A stretch of DNA of 64,000 bases, from NCBI GenBank assembly GCA_028554755.1, contig JAPTOF010000010.1, positions 9,398,001 to 9,462,000 on the forward strand, written 5' to 3'. Position numbers and translations under genes: made by a program. Shown here one piece after another: positions 20,101 through 31,110 of the stretch. Position 1 is the first letter of the stretch. Every line of letters begins with the position of its first letter. The stretch is from Cordia subcordata (taxonomy: Eukaryota > Streptophyta > Magnoliopsida > Boraginales > Cordiaceae). The notes under the pieces are model-generated. The model was given only the letters and a program-made list of their open reading frames with translations. It was not told the DNA's origin and made no database searches.

Positions 20101-21318
20101 GACTAAAGCAAGCCCGGGAGCATTTCCAGGAAAACTGAAGCACAGGCCCATAATATTGCAGCAGGCTCCTTGAAGTGCATCCATTAGTTTATAATCAACC
20201 AAAAATCATGTTCTCAGGCAGTCAAAACCAATAATTCCATTTTTCATATTCTTCTTGGACTTCATTGCTGTAGGAAAAACCTTGCACTATAGATCTTGTC
20301 ACCACTCTTTTGTTAGTTTCTCAAATACTTTTTCCCTTCACAAATCTCAACAACTGTTGCATCTGTTTGTGTGTGTATGTGTGTGTGTGTGTTTTTTTTT
20401 CTTTTGGGTTCAAAATATGGGTTGTAGAAAAGCTATAAGGATTTGTGGAGAAAGAGAGAAAACTTAGTGTAAATGTAATCTCTGTCACATTGGGATCATA
20501 ATGAAGTACGCTTATATTGGTAGGTATCAAACAGTTAGTAGTGTCTCGTTTCAATTAGTCTATGTTAAAAATATCTCTTATATGGAAAGATTATGAATCT
20601 GTAGACCACTCTCTGAGATCTTGGGTCACTCTACTTGGCATGAATTGGTTTCAGAATGAAACCAGTGTTCTTAACATGACACAAGAGTTGGACCTTACCA
20701 GGCTTTCGCATGTTCTCATATTCAGATGTTGCCTTTTTAATCCTGGTCACACGTGAGGGGAAATGTTGGAAGTATTTTCCCCTATGGATAAATCAATCAT
20801 TCCCAAAGCTAGATCACTGACTTGCACCTGATTTTACGATGGAACTTCAGACTATCCACCACTGGTATAATGTGAAGATTGTGTCAACCTTATCTGACCT
20901 CTAATTTTATAGGAAAATAAGTTATTTCATTATGGTTTGATTTATGTTTCAACCTTTCCCTTTTCAAAATAAGCAGCAGCATTTTCCAAGATTTCAACCT
21001 GAAAATCTGGAGCATAACCAAAAACTGTATGATCGAGTCAATGAAATAGCGGCCAAAAAGGGATGCACACCTTCACAGCTGGCGCTGGCCTGGTTGCATC
21101 ACCAGGGAAGTGATGTATGCCCAATTCCAGGTACCACCAAGATTGAAAATCTCAAACAGAATATTGGAGCTTTATCTGTAAAACTTACAGCAGAAGACGT
21201 GGCGGAGCTTGAATCAATTGCATCAGCTCATGTGGTCAAAGGTGATAGATATTCTACTGGGCTCAACACTTGGAAAAATTCAGACACTCCGCCTTTGTCC
21301 TCTTGGAAGGTTGAGTGA
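14168..21318 (+). CDS. Aldo-keto reductase, five exons, 348 aa (AKR-B)
   Basis: Soluble NADPH-dependent aldo-keto reductase of the plant auxin-induced/perakine-reductase-like clade; the substrate cannot be told from sequence. Exons: 14168-14398, 17962-18162, 19351-19523, 19604-19706, 20980-21318, all bounded by GT-AG. Phases join cleanly, and the codon split between exons 3 and 4 gives Arg in [20 protein letters not shown]. The likely catalytic tetrad is D61 and Y66 (LDTSDYYG), K92 (ATKFG) and H133 (YYQHRID). The cofactor motif [12 protein letters not shown] is in exon 5. Length is normal for the family. The start [16 protein letters not shown] was chosen because earlier in-frame codons are lysine-rich leader lying in the 5' UTR. 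Exon 5 has three consecutive possible acceptors (AAG CAG CAG). Intron 1 is 3.6 kb and TE-filled. It converges with the GT47 gene. Confidence 0.93.
14520..14600. repeat. TA/CA microsatellite in AKR-B intron 1
   Basis: TATATACATATATATATAT-type tract followed by CACACACGCACACACA. A length-variable simple repeat. Confidence 0.85.
14656..15307. mobile_element. MULE-type MITE in AKR-B intron 1
   Basis: The left end carries AAATGCCATTTTCCCTCATG. The right end, reverse-complemented, reads GGACAAATGTCATTTCCCCG, followed by inverted similarity through the ACTCTAAAATCC/AATCTCAAGC region. The flanks TATAGTAAT (14647-14655) and TATAATAAT (15308-15316) form a 9-bp duplication with one mismatch. It is related by TIR sequence to 53070-54243. 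AT-rich core, no gene. Confidence 0.65.
16965..17345 (-). pseudogene. LINE reverse-transcriptase fragment in AKR-B intron 1
   Basis: Read on the minus strand, 17345 to 16965 encodes a degenerate L1-type RT segment: [15 protein letters not shown], then (after stops and frameshifts) [19 protein letters not shown] and LRNTFNS.NW-like motifs. No ends, tail or target duplication are recognisable, so it is a fossil. It lies antisense to AKR-B. Confidence 0.7.
17346..17961 (+). other. 3' part of AKR-B intron 1
   Basis: Low-complexity to moderately complex AT-rich DNA running to the acceptor TTCTATTGTAG at 17961. No element or gene is recognised. The same applies to 15317-16964 apart from an ATA repeat (about 15710-15735) and repeated ATGCCAC phrases at 15745-15925. 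Confidence 0.5.
18163..19350 (+). other. AKR-B intron 2
   Basis: GT at 18163, pyrimidine-rich TTTTTTTCTTTTGCAG at the acceptor. Sequence is unusually balanced in base composition for this window, and no transposon is recognised. Confidence 0.7.
19707..20979 (+). other. AKR-B intron 4
   Basis: Donor AAAG|GTGCC, acceptor in AAGCAGCAG. Includes a TG microsatellite (about 20368-20392). The last about 230 bp match 1-247, the corresponding intron of AKR-A. Confidence 0.7.
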
Positions 21319-22144
21319 GGATGTCCTTTATGACTCAAAAATATCGTATTTGTCATTATTAGCTTGTGGTTTGTCTAGAATGTCAAAGAGCTTAGAAACT
21401 ATCTAATCCATCATCATAGATCTTGTGATTTTTGAATAATGTCAGAGTCATAAATAATTTGGTTTGCTTCCATCATTACCACTAAAAGCAAACTTTTTCT
21501 TGAAACTCTATTGTGTGATCTTGATTCTCTTCCTCAATCATACAGTTGCAGATCAGGTTAAGCATATTTTAGATCATTGAAGAGAACCAAATTCAGAAAT
21601 CATGCATGGCAAGTTCCACTTTATGCCATAAAAAAATTGGGAAGAAATGAACTGCCGCCCAAAGCAGTGATATATGAAATGTCCTTTTTGTATCCAATTT
21701 TAAGATGAGTAGCAATTTCGCACACATTTCATCTTCATGATTTGAATTGTGATCCAATAGAGAGAAGCAGAAACAAGATGACTTGTTAAGTATGCATATG
21801 ATCATGTCTCTCCAGGTGACTTGTTAAGTATGCATATGATCATGTCTCTCTTCTAATTGCTTCCATGGTCTCTAAAACCTTCCTCATTGCTACGTCAAAT
21901 GCATCTTCTATGGTTTCCAATCTAAACCTTGGATCTGCATACGTTACTCTAGGAATCAGCTCTATTACCTCCTCCCTCATAGCTAACACCTTATCTTCTG
22001 ATATCTGAATCAATATCTGTTCAATACTGGCATTCCCATTTCGGATGTCATCTTCTAGAATGAACACTGAATATCTTGTATGATCTGTTGGTAAATGCCA
22101 TTTAAACTGCGAATAAGCTGAATAACGATGAAAGAAAACAGGAA
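20750..22144. repeat. Segmental duplication, copy B (intact side)
   Basis: Counterpart of 1-1233: AKR intron end and last exon, common 3' flank (21319-21839), and the 3' end of the GT47 gene. Here both genes are complete beyond the matched interval, so this copy preserves the ancestral two-gene arrangement. Confidence 0.85.
21780..21856. repeat. 38-bp tandem duplication over the GT47 stop codon
   Basis: TGACTTGTTAAGTATGCATA followed by TGATCATGTCTCTC occurs twice in tandem. Only one copy exists in the duplicated unit (about 994-1030). The GT47 stop (21840-21842) lies in the copy nearer the gene. Confidence 0.8.
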
Positions 22145-23354
22145 TACACCCTGCCAAAATCGAATCAAAAGTTGATCTCCTAGTGAATGAATCTCCAGCA
22201 GGCTCCAAACAGAACGTGGATTTTGTTAAAACATTCATCACATTTACTGGATTCTGACAATCATTTCCAGGAGAATTACAATCTAGGAACTTACATCTCT
22301 TCCCTGAAGCCAGGCACTGCCTGACAATCTTGTCACGAATGCTATAAGGCACGTTTGGTTGCAGACCACCGGCAAAGCAGAACAGGTACGGCCTTCTCTG
22401 TTTTCTCATTGTGTTCTGCCATTCAAACACATCATGATCACTCGAAGGATGGAAATAGGTCGGGTGTGGAATGGTGAAGTCCTTGTTGCCCCAGGGACTA
22501 GATTCAATTGTCAGCATTGTCATGTTAAGAACTTCAGGCAGTGACAAGAGTTTGCTACCCCAATCAGAGTCATCATCAGTAAGTCTCATAAAATCCCAAG
22601 TAACTCTCCCGGAAACAAAGAAATGGTCTCTACCCCACATGTATTTCCACTCAGGTTTAGCAGTCAGCAACTTAACCAAATAAAGAGGACTTGAATCTCT
22701 CACAGATGCATTAAAACCATCAAACAATTTACGTCCTAGATCCAGACCAGCATAAAATGGTACATATATGGCTGAAGCACGCGATGAATCATTCGTTAAA
22801 CAACTGTACTGCTTCATTCTGTTCCGGAAGATGATGTCTAATGCATACTGATTTGTAGCAAACCAACCTTTCTTTTGGAGAATCCCATTAGAATCTGTAA
22901 CCTGAGGACCCAAACCATCATTCAAGATAGCCTTACACATATCCATCCATTTCACAAGTTTTGAACAATTCTTAAGAATATCATCATTAAATCTACTAGG
23001 AAGATCAAGAACATATATGTAACGACCCCGGCACGATTCCAGTGCAGGTTTTGCATTAGCCTTAGCTTGTGTTTTAGGTGGCTTTGAAACTGTATCATGC
23101 TTGTTGTTCTCCAGAGTTGGAAGTAAGCTCATCTTGTTGACAATTTCATTCAAGTGAAGAATATATTCAGGAGAGTTTGATTTCTGTGGAAAGATGAAAT
23201 TGGAGTATTTGATAAAGAGTGTGACTCCATCTTTGGAGGAAATTAATGTCCAGAAAAGGCCATAAAGCACGATAATAAATGAAAGGTAACAGAGAAGAGA
23301 AAGTACCAAGAGCCTTTTGTTGCAATACTTTCTGAAGTGGAAAGATTTCTTCAT
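21840..23354 (-). CDS. GT47 xyloglucan-type galactosyltransferase, 504 aa
   Basis: Intact single-exon gene for a type II Golgi glycosyltransferase of family GT47 (exostosin fold), most like the MUR3/XLT2-type xyloglucan galactosyltransferases. The enzyme would transfer a sugar from a UDP donor to xyloglucan side chains; the exact acceptor site cannot be told. Residues 1-13 are basic cytosolic, about 14-38 (RLLVLSLLCYLSFIIVLYG) form the membrane anchor, and a stem follows to about 100. The catalytic region starts at CRGRYIYVLDLPSRFN. Signature stretches are WFATNQYALDIIF, ASAIYVPFYAGLDLGR, WGRDHFFVSGRVTWDF, IPHPTYFHP, RPYLFCFAGG and the donor-binding FCLEPAGDSFTRRSTFD. The start is the first Met of the frame and gives normal family length. 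It is convergent with AKR-B, 521 bp apart. Confidence 0.93.
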   Translation of the reverse strand: MKKSFHFRKYCNKRLLVLSLLCYLSFIIVLYGLFWTLISSKDGVTLFIKYSNFIFPQKSNSPEYILHLNEIVNKMSLLPTLENNKHDTVSKPPKTQAKANAKPALESCRGRYIYVLDLPSRFNDDILKNCSKLVKWMDMCKAILNDGLGPQVTDSNGILQKKGWFATNQYALDIIFRNRMKQYSCLTNDSSRASAIYVPFYAGLDLGRKLFDGFNASVRDSSPLYLVKLLTAKPEWKYMWGRDHFFVSGRVTWDFMRLTDDDSDWGSKLLSLPEVLNMTMLTIESSPWGNKDFTIPHPTYFHPSSDHDVFEWQNTMRKQRRPYLFCFAGGLQPNVPYSIRDKIVRQCLASGKRCKFLDCNSPGNDCQNPVNVMNVLTKSTFCLEPAGDSFTRRSTFDSILAGCIPVFFHRYSAYSQFKWHLPTDHTRYSVFILEDDIRNGNASIEQILIQISEDKVLAMREEVIELIPRVTYADPRFRLETIEDAFDVAMRKVLETMEAIRRET

Positions 23355-24022
23355 TGTTATTTTGCAAATAAGCCTTCAAGCAAAAATTATAGAAAGAAAT
23401 ATCTCTCCTGATTGATCACAAACTCAAGCTGAATTGTACATCAATGTAGATTTTATGAAAGAATCAATATATATCACAGTTTTGTTAGGAAATTGCTTTT
23501 GCTGAGAAAGATGCATTAATGGCGTTAGATATTGTTGGTCATTTTACTCAAGAAATCAAGAGAGAATATGTGTTTGTAGAAAAAGGAGTACTTATGTCTT
23601 GTATTATGCTCCCGTTTATAGGATCTTAGGGAAGTTTCAAGTACATGTATTTCGACTCGTAAATTACTTAATTATACATTAATACTAAAACATCTAGATT
23701 CAAAGAATTAATTATCTAGATTCATTGGTTACTATTCCTGACTCTTCAAACATAAGTCTGAGTTCCACGAGCCACGTTAGGAAGTTTAATGGACCACACT
23801 TTATACGAGAAATTGTATGGCAGGTTCAGAAGGCCAACTAATTCAAAATGTTTAATACCAGTTTTCATTTCAAAAGCAAAAAAAAAAAAAAAAAAGATGT
23901 TTAGTAATTTTCTTTTCTATTTCAGTTTATGCTTCTATTAGTTACAAATTAATGAGCGGTTTTTTTATGGGGTCATTCAATTATATGCACACATTAAAAA
24001 AGAAGAAGAAAATAAAATTAAG
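23355..24022. other. GT47 upstream region
   Basis: Holds the presumptive minus-strand promoter. An AATATATATCA near 23468-23478 reads as a TATA-like box on the minus strand. A poly(A) run lies at about 23877-23896. No gene recognised. Confidence 0.4.
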
Positions 24023-25460
24023 GGTGCATTTAGTTTACCTGTTTTCTATTTTAATTGAAAATTAGGATAAAAAAGTCATTTAGTTAACTATTTTTTTTTA
24101 TTTTTAGAAAATTAAAACAGTTTCTAGAAAATTATTTGAGAGTGTTTTTGAAAGACAGCTTTTTGTTTCTTCACAAAAAAAAAAAAAATCATTTGGTTAA
24201 GAACTTATGATGTTGTTCTCAAGAAACAATTTCTAGAAAACTATTACTTAAAAGATAGAAAAACAAAAACACCTTTCAGATGTTTTCAGTATTTTTTGTT
24301 CTCTCTAGCCTGAAAACAAGCAGAACAATTTTTTTCGTTGATGACAATATCATAATATTATTACGAAATACATCTAAAAATAAAATCTTATCAATTTTTA
24401 CAAACCCACCATTTTTCTCTCTTCTTGAGCCTTTTCCTTCTTTCTTATCTTTCAATTATACAATCAACCCAAGGTATTATATGATATTCTGAATTTAGTG
24501 TACCTTCATAGTCCTTCCACTATATATGTGTGTAACCAGTATTGATTATAGTATTTAATTAAAAAGTATTTTCTTAAATAGTATAGTTGTTATTTCATCT
24601 AATTAACTTGAAATGAAAATTGACGAGTGTCATGCTCAAATAAGACTGACATATACATTCTTTAATGAAATTAGATTTAGTTTTAGTTGAAACCAATAAT
24701 TTTTTTTTTCAAATTTAAGTTTTGAACTTTTTTTTATTAAAGTTATATGAGTAATGTCCTTTTTTTTGTCCTTAAAAATTATTTTCAGAGCACATTTTCT
24801 AAATGCATTTTTTATTTTTTGTAAAAAGTTGTTCTCAAAACATATTCACCAAATGCATATTTTTGTTTCTAAAAATAGTTTTCAAAAACAATTTTCAAAA
24901 CTGTTTTTAAAAACCAGAAAAAATCCCAAATTGGCAGTAGAAAACATCAAAAAAATATTTTGAGTTTTTTTCCTTAAAAACTCTAAAAAATGGGACAATT
25001 TTGTAAATAAAGTTGTTCTCTAAAAAAATTAGTTAGGTGGCAATTTGTAAATATCTCTAAAAAATTTAGAAAACTAGATGACAATTTTGTAAATATTTCT
25101 AAAAAATTTGAAAAACAAGGTGAAAATTTTGTAAATATCTCTAAAAAAATTAGAAAATAAAATGGCAATTTTGTAAATATCTCTATTTTATTTTTAAATA
25201 AGGTGGTAATTTTGTAAATATTTTTAAAAGATTTGTAAAACAAGGTGACAATTTTGTAAGTATTTCCAAAAAATTTAGAAAATAAGGTGACAATTTTATA
25301 AATGCACATAAAAAAGAAAAATGTTTTGAGTGGTTGTTTTCCTAGAGAACAACTTTTTATTTGTATTAACTAAACACATTTTCTAAATTTTACAAAATTG
25401 AAAATGAAAACTGTTTTCAGAAAATGAAAACTGAAAATTATTTAACAAACCAAACGCAAC
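24023..25460. mobile_element. TIR element with internal minisatellite
   Basis: Left end GGTGCATTTAGTTTACCTGT, right end reverse-complemented GTTGCGTTTGGTTTGTTAAA; both continue into TTTTCAGTTTTC-like inverted sequence. Size about 1.4 kb, no coding capacity. A hAT-like assignment is tentative because no clear 8-bp duplication is visible. Confidence 0.55.
24987..25306. repeat. Minisatellite, about 42-bp unit, 8 copies
   Basis: Successive units share GGTGACAATTTTGTAAAT followed by TCTAAAAAATT and AGAAAA. Unit starts are near 24991, 25037, 25078, 25120, 25163, 25203, 25246 and 25288. Imperfect copies give a repeated frame on the minus strand that is not a gene. Confidence 0.85.
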
Positions 25461-25873
25461 GTAATATTTCCACTCTCTCATCATTTATTGATAAGAGAGG
25501 ATCCTACTGCTCATTTTAATTCAAATTATTAGAAAGTAGAGGACTTATTTTTAAGTGGATTATGTGCAATTTTTTATATTTAACAAAAGGAAAGGCAAAT
25601 ACATAAACAAAGATGCATATGATTCATTTGACCTTTTTCTTTGCACAAAAGTATACTCAGTGGTCTCCTTTACATCCCTTAGCATAAGCTGAGATGCAAG
25701 ATTTGCCGTAAGAGATTGCATGGACCCATGTTATTGCCAAATTATTTCGTTTTTTTTTGGGTTAAAATTTGTAAGTTTCCAAAGTATGAAAAAGGAGAAG
25801 AACAAAAAGTTTCCTGATTACTTTCTAGAAGTGGATGATAAGATGATGTGAAATTTTTTGAAACTCATATTCT
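25461..25873. other. Spacer without recognised feature
   Basis: AT-rich, mixed composition. No gene, TIR or repeat unit recognised. Confidence 0.5.
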
Positions 25874-26160
25874 AACGTCCCGTCTCGCATTGATTTTTTA
25901 TGAATTTTGTGTGTACTTTGTAATGGCTTAAGTTCATTACTATTATCAAGGTTTAAGTATTTTGGACTAATTAATTAGGCTTACTTATAGTGACAGGCTA
26001 TTCGTTGGGCTTGGATTGTTAAAGGTGATATTAGAGTAGGGTGTAACACCTCATTCCACATTGGTTGTTTATGAGATTTGTGTACACTTTATAATGGCTT
26101 AGGTCCATTACGTCTTATCCCACATCAAATTTTTTTATGAGATTAATATACATTTTATAA
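25874..26160. repeat. Three diverged copies of a ~65-bp LTR-like motif
   Basis: The phrases CCACATTGGTTGTTTATGAG and ACTTTATAATGGCTTAGGTC or close variants start near 25875, 26046 and 26112. This motif is common at the start of plant LTR or TRIM elements. No complete element is defined here. Confidence 0.5.
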
Positions 26161-26164
26161 TGAC

Positions 26165-29100
26165 TTGCGTTTATTACTATTGTTATTACAGTGCTTAATC
26201 ACTCTTGGACTGATGGACGTGAGGAACCCCACCAGATCAAAGAGCTTCTTGATTGCTGTTTTGTCAATGTTGTTTGGCCAGTTTGCCTCTCTATTTCTTG
26301 TGTTATCAAATCCTCTTGGTAAAGGTTCTATTTTTAGGATAGTTGGTTGGATGACCCTTCTTGTGAGGAGGTTGTCAATCAAGCTTGGCCTTTTCAATCC
26401 TTTAGCCGTGTTTTTCAGGTTCTTTGCTTTAACATAAAAACTGTCAAAAAGCCTTAACACTTCGGATCCGAAAGTGGTTTAGGAATAATAAAATTCTTAT
26501 CAATCGTCTCAAAGACTCTATCCTTTTATAGCTTAACAAACCTTACTATGGACCTTCTATGGTTAACTCTTATTTCTTATCAAATTGAGAAGCTTTGCTG
26601 CTGTGAGGAATCCTAGTAGGCTGCTCGGTCTTAACTGAAGTGGCTCCAAAAGGGGCCTTAGCTCGAGTAGTGCACCGAGGCATGACGGTTTTGGGGGCTC
26701 TTTTTACCATCATTTTTGGAATTTAATTGAAGGGGATATGTACAAAGCTGTTATTAATTTCCTCAAGGGAGGCTTTTTTTGTTCTAAAATTAACTGTACT
26801 TATGTTACATTGGTGCCAAAAAATTAGATCGCCATGTTCTATTAGTGATTTCAGGGCTATTAGTTGCTTTAATTTCATTATTAATTTATTACAAAATTGC
26901 TTGTTATTTGACTCAAACCCTGGATGGTTTCTATTATCTTCTCTAATCAGGCTGCTTTTGTCCTTAGGCCTGTCACTCATGATCACATCCTTATTGGGCA
27001 TAAAGTTATGCATTTTTTGAGAAAGAAAAGAAAATCCAAAAGTTATTTTGAAGATGGCCCGTATTCTAATTGGATCCTTAAGAATATGGGCCATAGGAAT
27101 CCTAGTTTTGGCCAAATTAAGTGACCTATCTTTTTGTTCTCCTACCATATCTCTAGTAATCTTATTACATTTTGGAGTACTATCATATTTGTATTGCTGC
27201 TATATTTATTATTTCTTGTACTCTATAAATAGAAGAACCCTCGCCCTCGCCCCGCACACTCACCTCACCCTGAAGATTATGCGCTCTTTATCTCACCACT
27301 TTTGTCTCTCTGTCTCATGGGACTTTCTTCATGCTCTTCTCACCAAATTGGATCATTCCACTTGGATTAAAAGGATTATGGACTGCCTTACTATCATTTC
27401 TTACAATAAATGATGCTCTACAGGATCCTATCTAGTCCCATTGTGTCATTCGTCAATGGGACCCCCTTTTTCCCTTTCTTTTTTGCATTCTCTCTCAGGC
27501 TCTTAGACTAACTTCAACAAATCCCCTAAAACACAAAAAACTCCACATTTAAGGGTTTTGTTAATAGCAAAGTACTCCAACAACTCCCCTATTTCATCCC
27601 CAAAATTTTAGGTTTTTTCCCAACCCCAAAACAAAATACTTATATATAAGGGTTTTTTTTTCATCCCCCAAATCCCATCCCCCATTCCCATAACTTTAAG
27701 ACTGCAACATTATAAAATAGGGGAGCTGTTGGAGTGAAACTGAAATTGAGATTCCCTAAACTGAATGTTTGGTAAAAAATAGGTGAGCTGTTGGAATAGA
27801 ATTGAAAATAACGGATCTCAAAATATAAGAAAATGACTCAAATCACTTAAATTTAGGGAAAAAAATAGGGGAGCTATTGGAGATAGCCTTACTATCCTTA
27901 TTTCCAATAGGGAAATAAATGGCTCACTTAAAGGTATCAAACGCTCTCTTAATAGTAAGCCTTTCTCTCTCTCATCTCTTTTTTTGCAACTGATGCAATT
28001 TTCTTCTTCCAAGCTAAATTAGATGTTGCAGCCTTATTCTGAGATGCAATTTATCAACATTGTTTTACGCCAGGCCAGAGTATTAACCTCAACAAACGTG
28101 GTATCTCTTTTGGCTCCAATGACCCTAATTCTCTCAAAACTAATATTTGTGATCTCCTTAGAATTAATAAATTCATGCCTATTGGTAACTATCTAGGTTT
28201 TTCTACTGATTGGGGTTCCAAAGTTCAATCCTTTCACTAGCTAGTGGAAACGGTTCATGCTAAGATGGCAGGTTGGAAATCTAATTTTCTCTTGGATGAT
28301 GAAAAGGAAGTCTTAATCAAGGCAGTTCTTACTGCACTGCGATCCTATGTTATGTCAGTTTTCCTCATTCCCTCTTCTTTCTGTAAGAAGATTATGTCTT
28401 CTATTGCAGATTTATTGTGGAAGCTTAAATGTCATTAGGCAAGTTAGGACACCCTTACCCTTTCTAAGTCACATGGTGGGCTAGGCTTCAAGAATCTCCA
28501 CCTTTTCAACCTGGCTGTTTTGGCTAAATTAACTTGGAGACAAGTTGCGAAACAATCTTTGTTTCTTTTTCAAACACTTAAGCTGCTGTATTTTAAAGAT
28601 TTTGATCCGTGGCATGCAAAACCTTGTCGCAGGCTATCATGGGGATGGCACAGTATCCTTGCTATATGTGATTTTTTCCTTCATGACTATAAATGGGCAG
28701 TAGGGTTAGATAACTCTATTAGGGTGTGAGTTGTCAATTGGTTACCAATTTCAAACTCTCTGACTAAACTTGATAAAATTGATGATTTGGAGGTGAATGA
28801 TCTTATTTGTTCTTCTAACAGAATATGGAATGCTGCCCTTCTCTTGGATCTCTTCCCTTGCCAAACTCAGTATGAGATTGAAGCTATCCATATTCCTTTA
28901 TCTCCGAAGAAGGATTATCCTTATTGGCCCTATGACAATGAGAGTCTTTTTTTTCTGCTGAAAGTGGTAACAAAATTACTTTGAACCACAAAGCCCCTTA
29001 GTCAAAGTCGTGTTCTTCATCGTATATCATCCATTTTCATTTTTGGAAAATTGTTTGGTCTTTGTAGGTTCGTTCAAAATTCGTGACTTCCTTTGGAGAG

Positions 29101-30070
29101 CTTGTATTGACTCGCTACCAACCGAGAACAATCGTGCTCGAAAGGAGGATAACCTTCAAATCTTGCTACAAAATCTATGGTGGTGGTGAAGAAACACGTA
29201 AGCATGTCTTGTTTCTCTGCTTTTCGAGTCAAGCTTTTTGGTTTGTTTCAATTTTCTAATGTGTCATCAACCCATCAACTATCACTCGCCTGGACTTGGC
29301 TTTGGATATTTTCGATGAGCTTGGAGTTAATGGACACTTGAAAGATGAAGCATACTTGCCTCTTCTTGCTAGTTTTTGTGAAAGAGTAGGAACAATTTTG
29401 TTTCAAAAGGTGAAAAGATCAACCCCATTTCTACTTTGCAGGTTGCATACTCAACCCATTTAGAAATTTTCTCCGCTCAAAGCATCTTCGTCCCAATTCG
29501 TTCACTCCTCATATCACTCCAACTTGTGAGATTTCTAACTCTTGGCAACCGCCTCCACAAAATTGGAAAAAGGTCAACCTTGATGTATCTTTCGCCCCTT
29601 CTTTCCATGGAAGTTTTGGAGTTGTCAGCAGGAACACGAATGGTGTTCTGGTTGTTGTTCTCGCTCAAAAGATTTATTTTGTTTGGCCTTGCTTGTTGAA
29701 GTAAAAGCCCTTCTCTACGCTGTCACTTGAAGTGTTGAATTACAGATGGGCCATATCATCTTTGAAACTGATTCTAAGATTCTTTTAAGGCTCTTACTTT
29801 AGGCACATTTGCCTCTTATAGAATTATCCAATGTTGTTGAAAATATCCACTCTCTTTGCCATGCTATTCCCTATTTTTTTTCTCACCTGTTTGTAGATCG
29901 GGTCACAAGGTAGTAGATGGGGTAGCAAAATCCTGTAGAATTGGCATTCTGCCTCTTGATTGGTACTCCAATCTCCTTCTTCAACTCTCTTTGATCTTGG
30001 ATGCTGACTTTGTCCCTTTTGGAATTGGGTTTTTTTTTTTTTTTTTACACTGTTTCTTATTAATGGGTAT
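26165..30070 (+). pseudogene. Degenerate L1-type LINE (EN end, RT, zinc-knuckle, RNase H)
   Basis: Plus-strand fragments in canonical LINE order. Endonuclease end and linker: 26220-26650 (VVNQAWPF, VFQVLCFNIKTVKK). RT fingers: about 26730-27110 (EGDMYKAVINFLKGG, SNQAAFVLRP, KVMHFLRKK). RT palm: 27315-27420 (WDFLHALLTKLD, WIKRIMDCLT) and 27900-28100. There the catalytic FADD box reads FATD, so the enzyme would be dead even if translated. Thumb: 28240-28440 (MAGWKSNFLLDDEKEVLIKA). RNase H: 29550-30010 (KKVNLDVSF, FETDSKILL, GHKVVDGVAKS). Many stops and frameshifts are present. The 5' end (ORF1) is missing. A T-run near 30030 precedes the end. It is interrupted by a MITE and by LTR-like DNA near 27125-27300. 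Confidence 0.85.
27506..27888. mobile_element. PIF/Harbinger-type MITE inside the LINE
   Basis: Termini GACTAACTTCAACAAATCCC and, reverse-complemented, GGCTATCTCCAATAGCTCCC, flanked by TTA on both sides (27503-27505, 27889-27891). The 3-bp TTA/TAA duplication is the PIF/Harbinger hallmark. It is related to 45704-46064. Insertion splits the RT palm region. Confidence 0.65.
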
Positions 30071-30179
30071 TTAATTTTTGACCCAAAAAATAAAAAAAGT
30101 TGATGAGTTCTTTGTTCTTTTAATGTCTAATAGTGAAAATGGTTTTATATGAAACAATCTAAGTCACTGTTGCTTCTAC

Positions 30180-30420
30180 TTGCTAAAAAAAAGAGTAAGA
30201 ACTACAAAGCACACAATAAGGATGGAATCCTTGCTTTTGCTTGCAAAGAAAAAAGTAAGAAAGGCAACACAATAAGAATCGAACCCCTGACCTTTCCCTT
30301 TGATATCATTCTTTTGCTTGGAAAGAAAAAGATTAAGAACCAAAGGCAGTAGAATAAAAATCAAACCTTCAATCTTTCCCTTTGATATTGCATGCATTTA
30401 ACCACCAAGCCATCTTAACA
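30180..30420 (-). mobile_element. tRNA-derived SINE-like sequence, diverged
   Basis: On the minus strand from about 30415 there is an A-box-like GATGGCTTGGTGGTTAAATG, then a B-box-like GGTTTGATTTTTA. A second partial unit has GGGGTTCGATTCTTATTG near 30270-30290. It looks like one or two degenerate tRNA-related units. Ends and target duplication are not resolved. Confidence 0.4.
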
Positions 30421-30545
30421 TAGCTGTCTCAAAAAGGGATGGCAATAGTGCATATCCATGTACTTCTAACTCACAAAAGTAAAAAAATAAATAAATAATT
30501 TAAAAATCGAGGGGTGCATGGTGGCCGCCCTCTCGTGCTACTGCT

Positions 30546-30721
30546 CACTACTAGAATTGGTGAATTTGAGATAGAAATTTTGGATAAAATTTTCTAATAA
30601 GTTAATATATATTTGGGATGAAAATTTGAGACGAAATATTTTTCATGTCAATTAGAGACAGATTGTTCTGGGTTTGTTAGACGAAAATTTTCCGTCTCAA
30701 ATCCAAAACTTTTTTGTAGTG
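30546..30721. mobile_element. CACTA-type MITE
   Basis: Starts CACTACTAGAATT and ends CTTTTTTGTAGTG, i.e. CACTAC inverted termini. It contains the inverted phrases TTGAGACGAAA and CCGTCTCAAA. The 3-bp duplication is not evident. No gene. Confidence 0.6.
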
Positions 30722-30755
30722 CACTATAGGGTCACCTTTGGGCTGGGGGAATAAG

Positions 30756-30955
30756 GTACTGCATTCAAACTTGTAACTATCTTGTTTATTATCTGAGTGC
30801 ATCTAGAATTTATTTGTTGGTTGTATATACAAGTTTTTACATTCTTATCAGGCTTTAGAAGGTATCGTATTCCAACTTGTAACAGTCTTGTGTACTTATC
30901 TGAGTTTATCCAAAATTTATTGTCGTAGAAGTCTTTAAATTCTTATCAGGCTCTA
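30756..30955. repeat. ~100-bp imperfect tandem duplication next to MULE-2
   Basis: Two consecutive units share TTCAAACTTGTAAC or TTCCAACTTGTAAC, CTTGT, TATCTGAGT, CAAAATTTATT-like and TTCTTATCAGGCT. The second unit ends at the MULE-2 target site. Confidence 0.7.
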
Positions 30956-31110
30956 GTACTTTAGCGGAATTTTTTTATAAATAACACACTTAAACAAATT
31001 AGTTTCGAAAATAGCCTCATCTGAGTAGAAATTTCAAATATAGCGTTTTGGGAGATTGAATAAATGAAAACGGCATTTAAAAATACAAAAAATAGCGCAT
31101 TAAACATTAT

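Noticed and set aside
22359..22683. Plus-strand frames of 60-70 codons.
   Set aside because: They are antisense shadows of the intact GT47 gene.
24983..25309. 108-codon minus-strand frame with repeated Phe/Leu motifs.
   Set aside because: It follows the 42-bp minisatellite and has no known domain.
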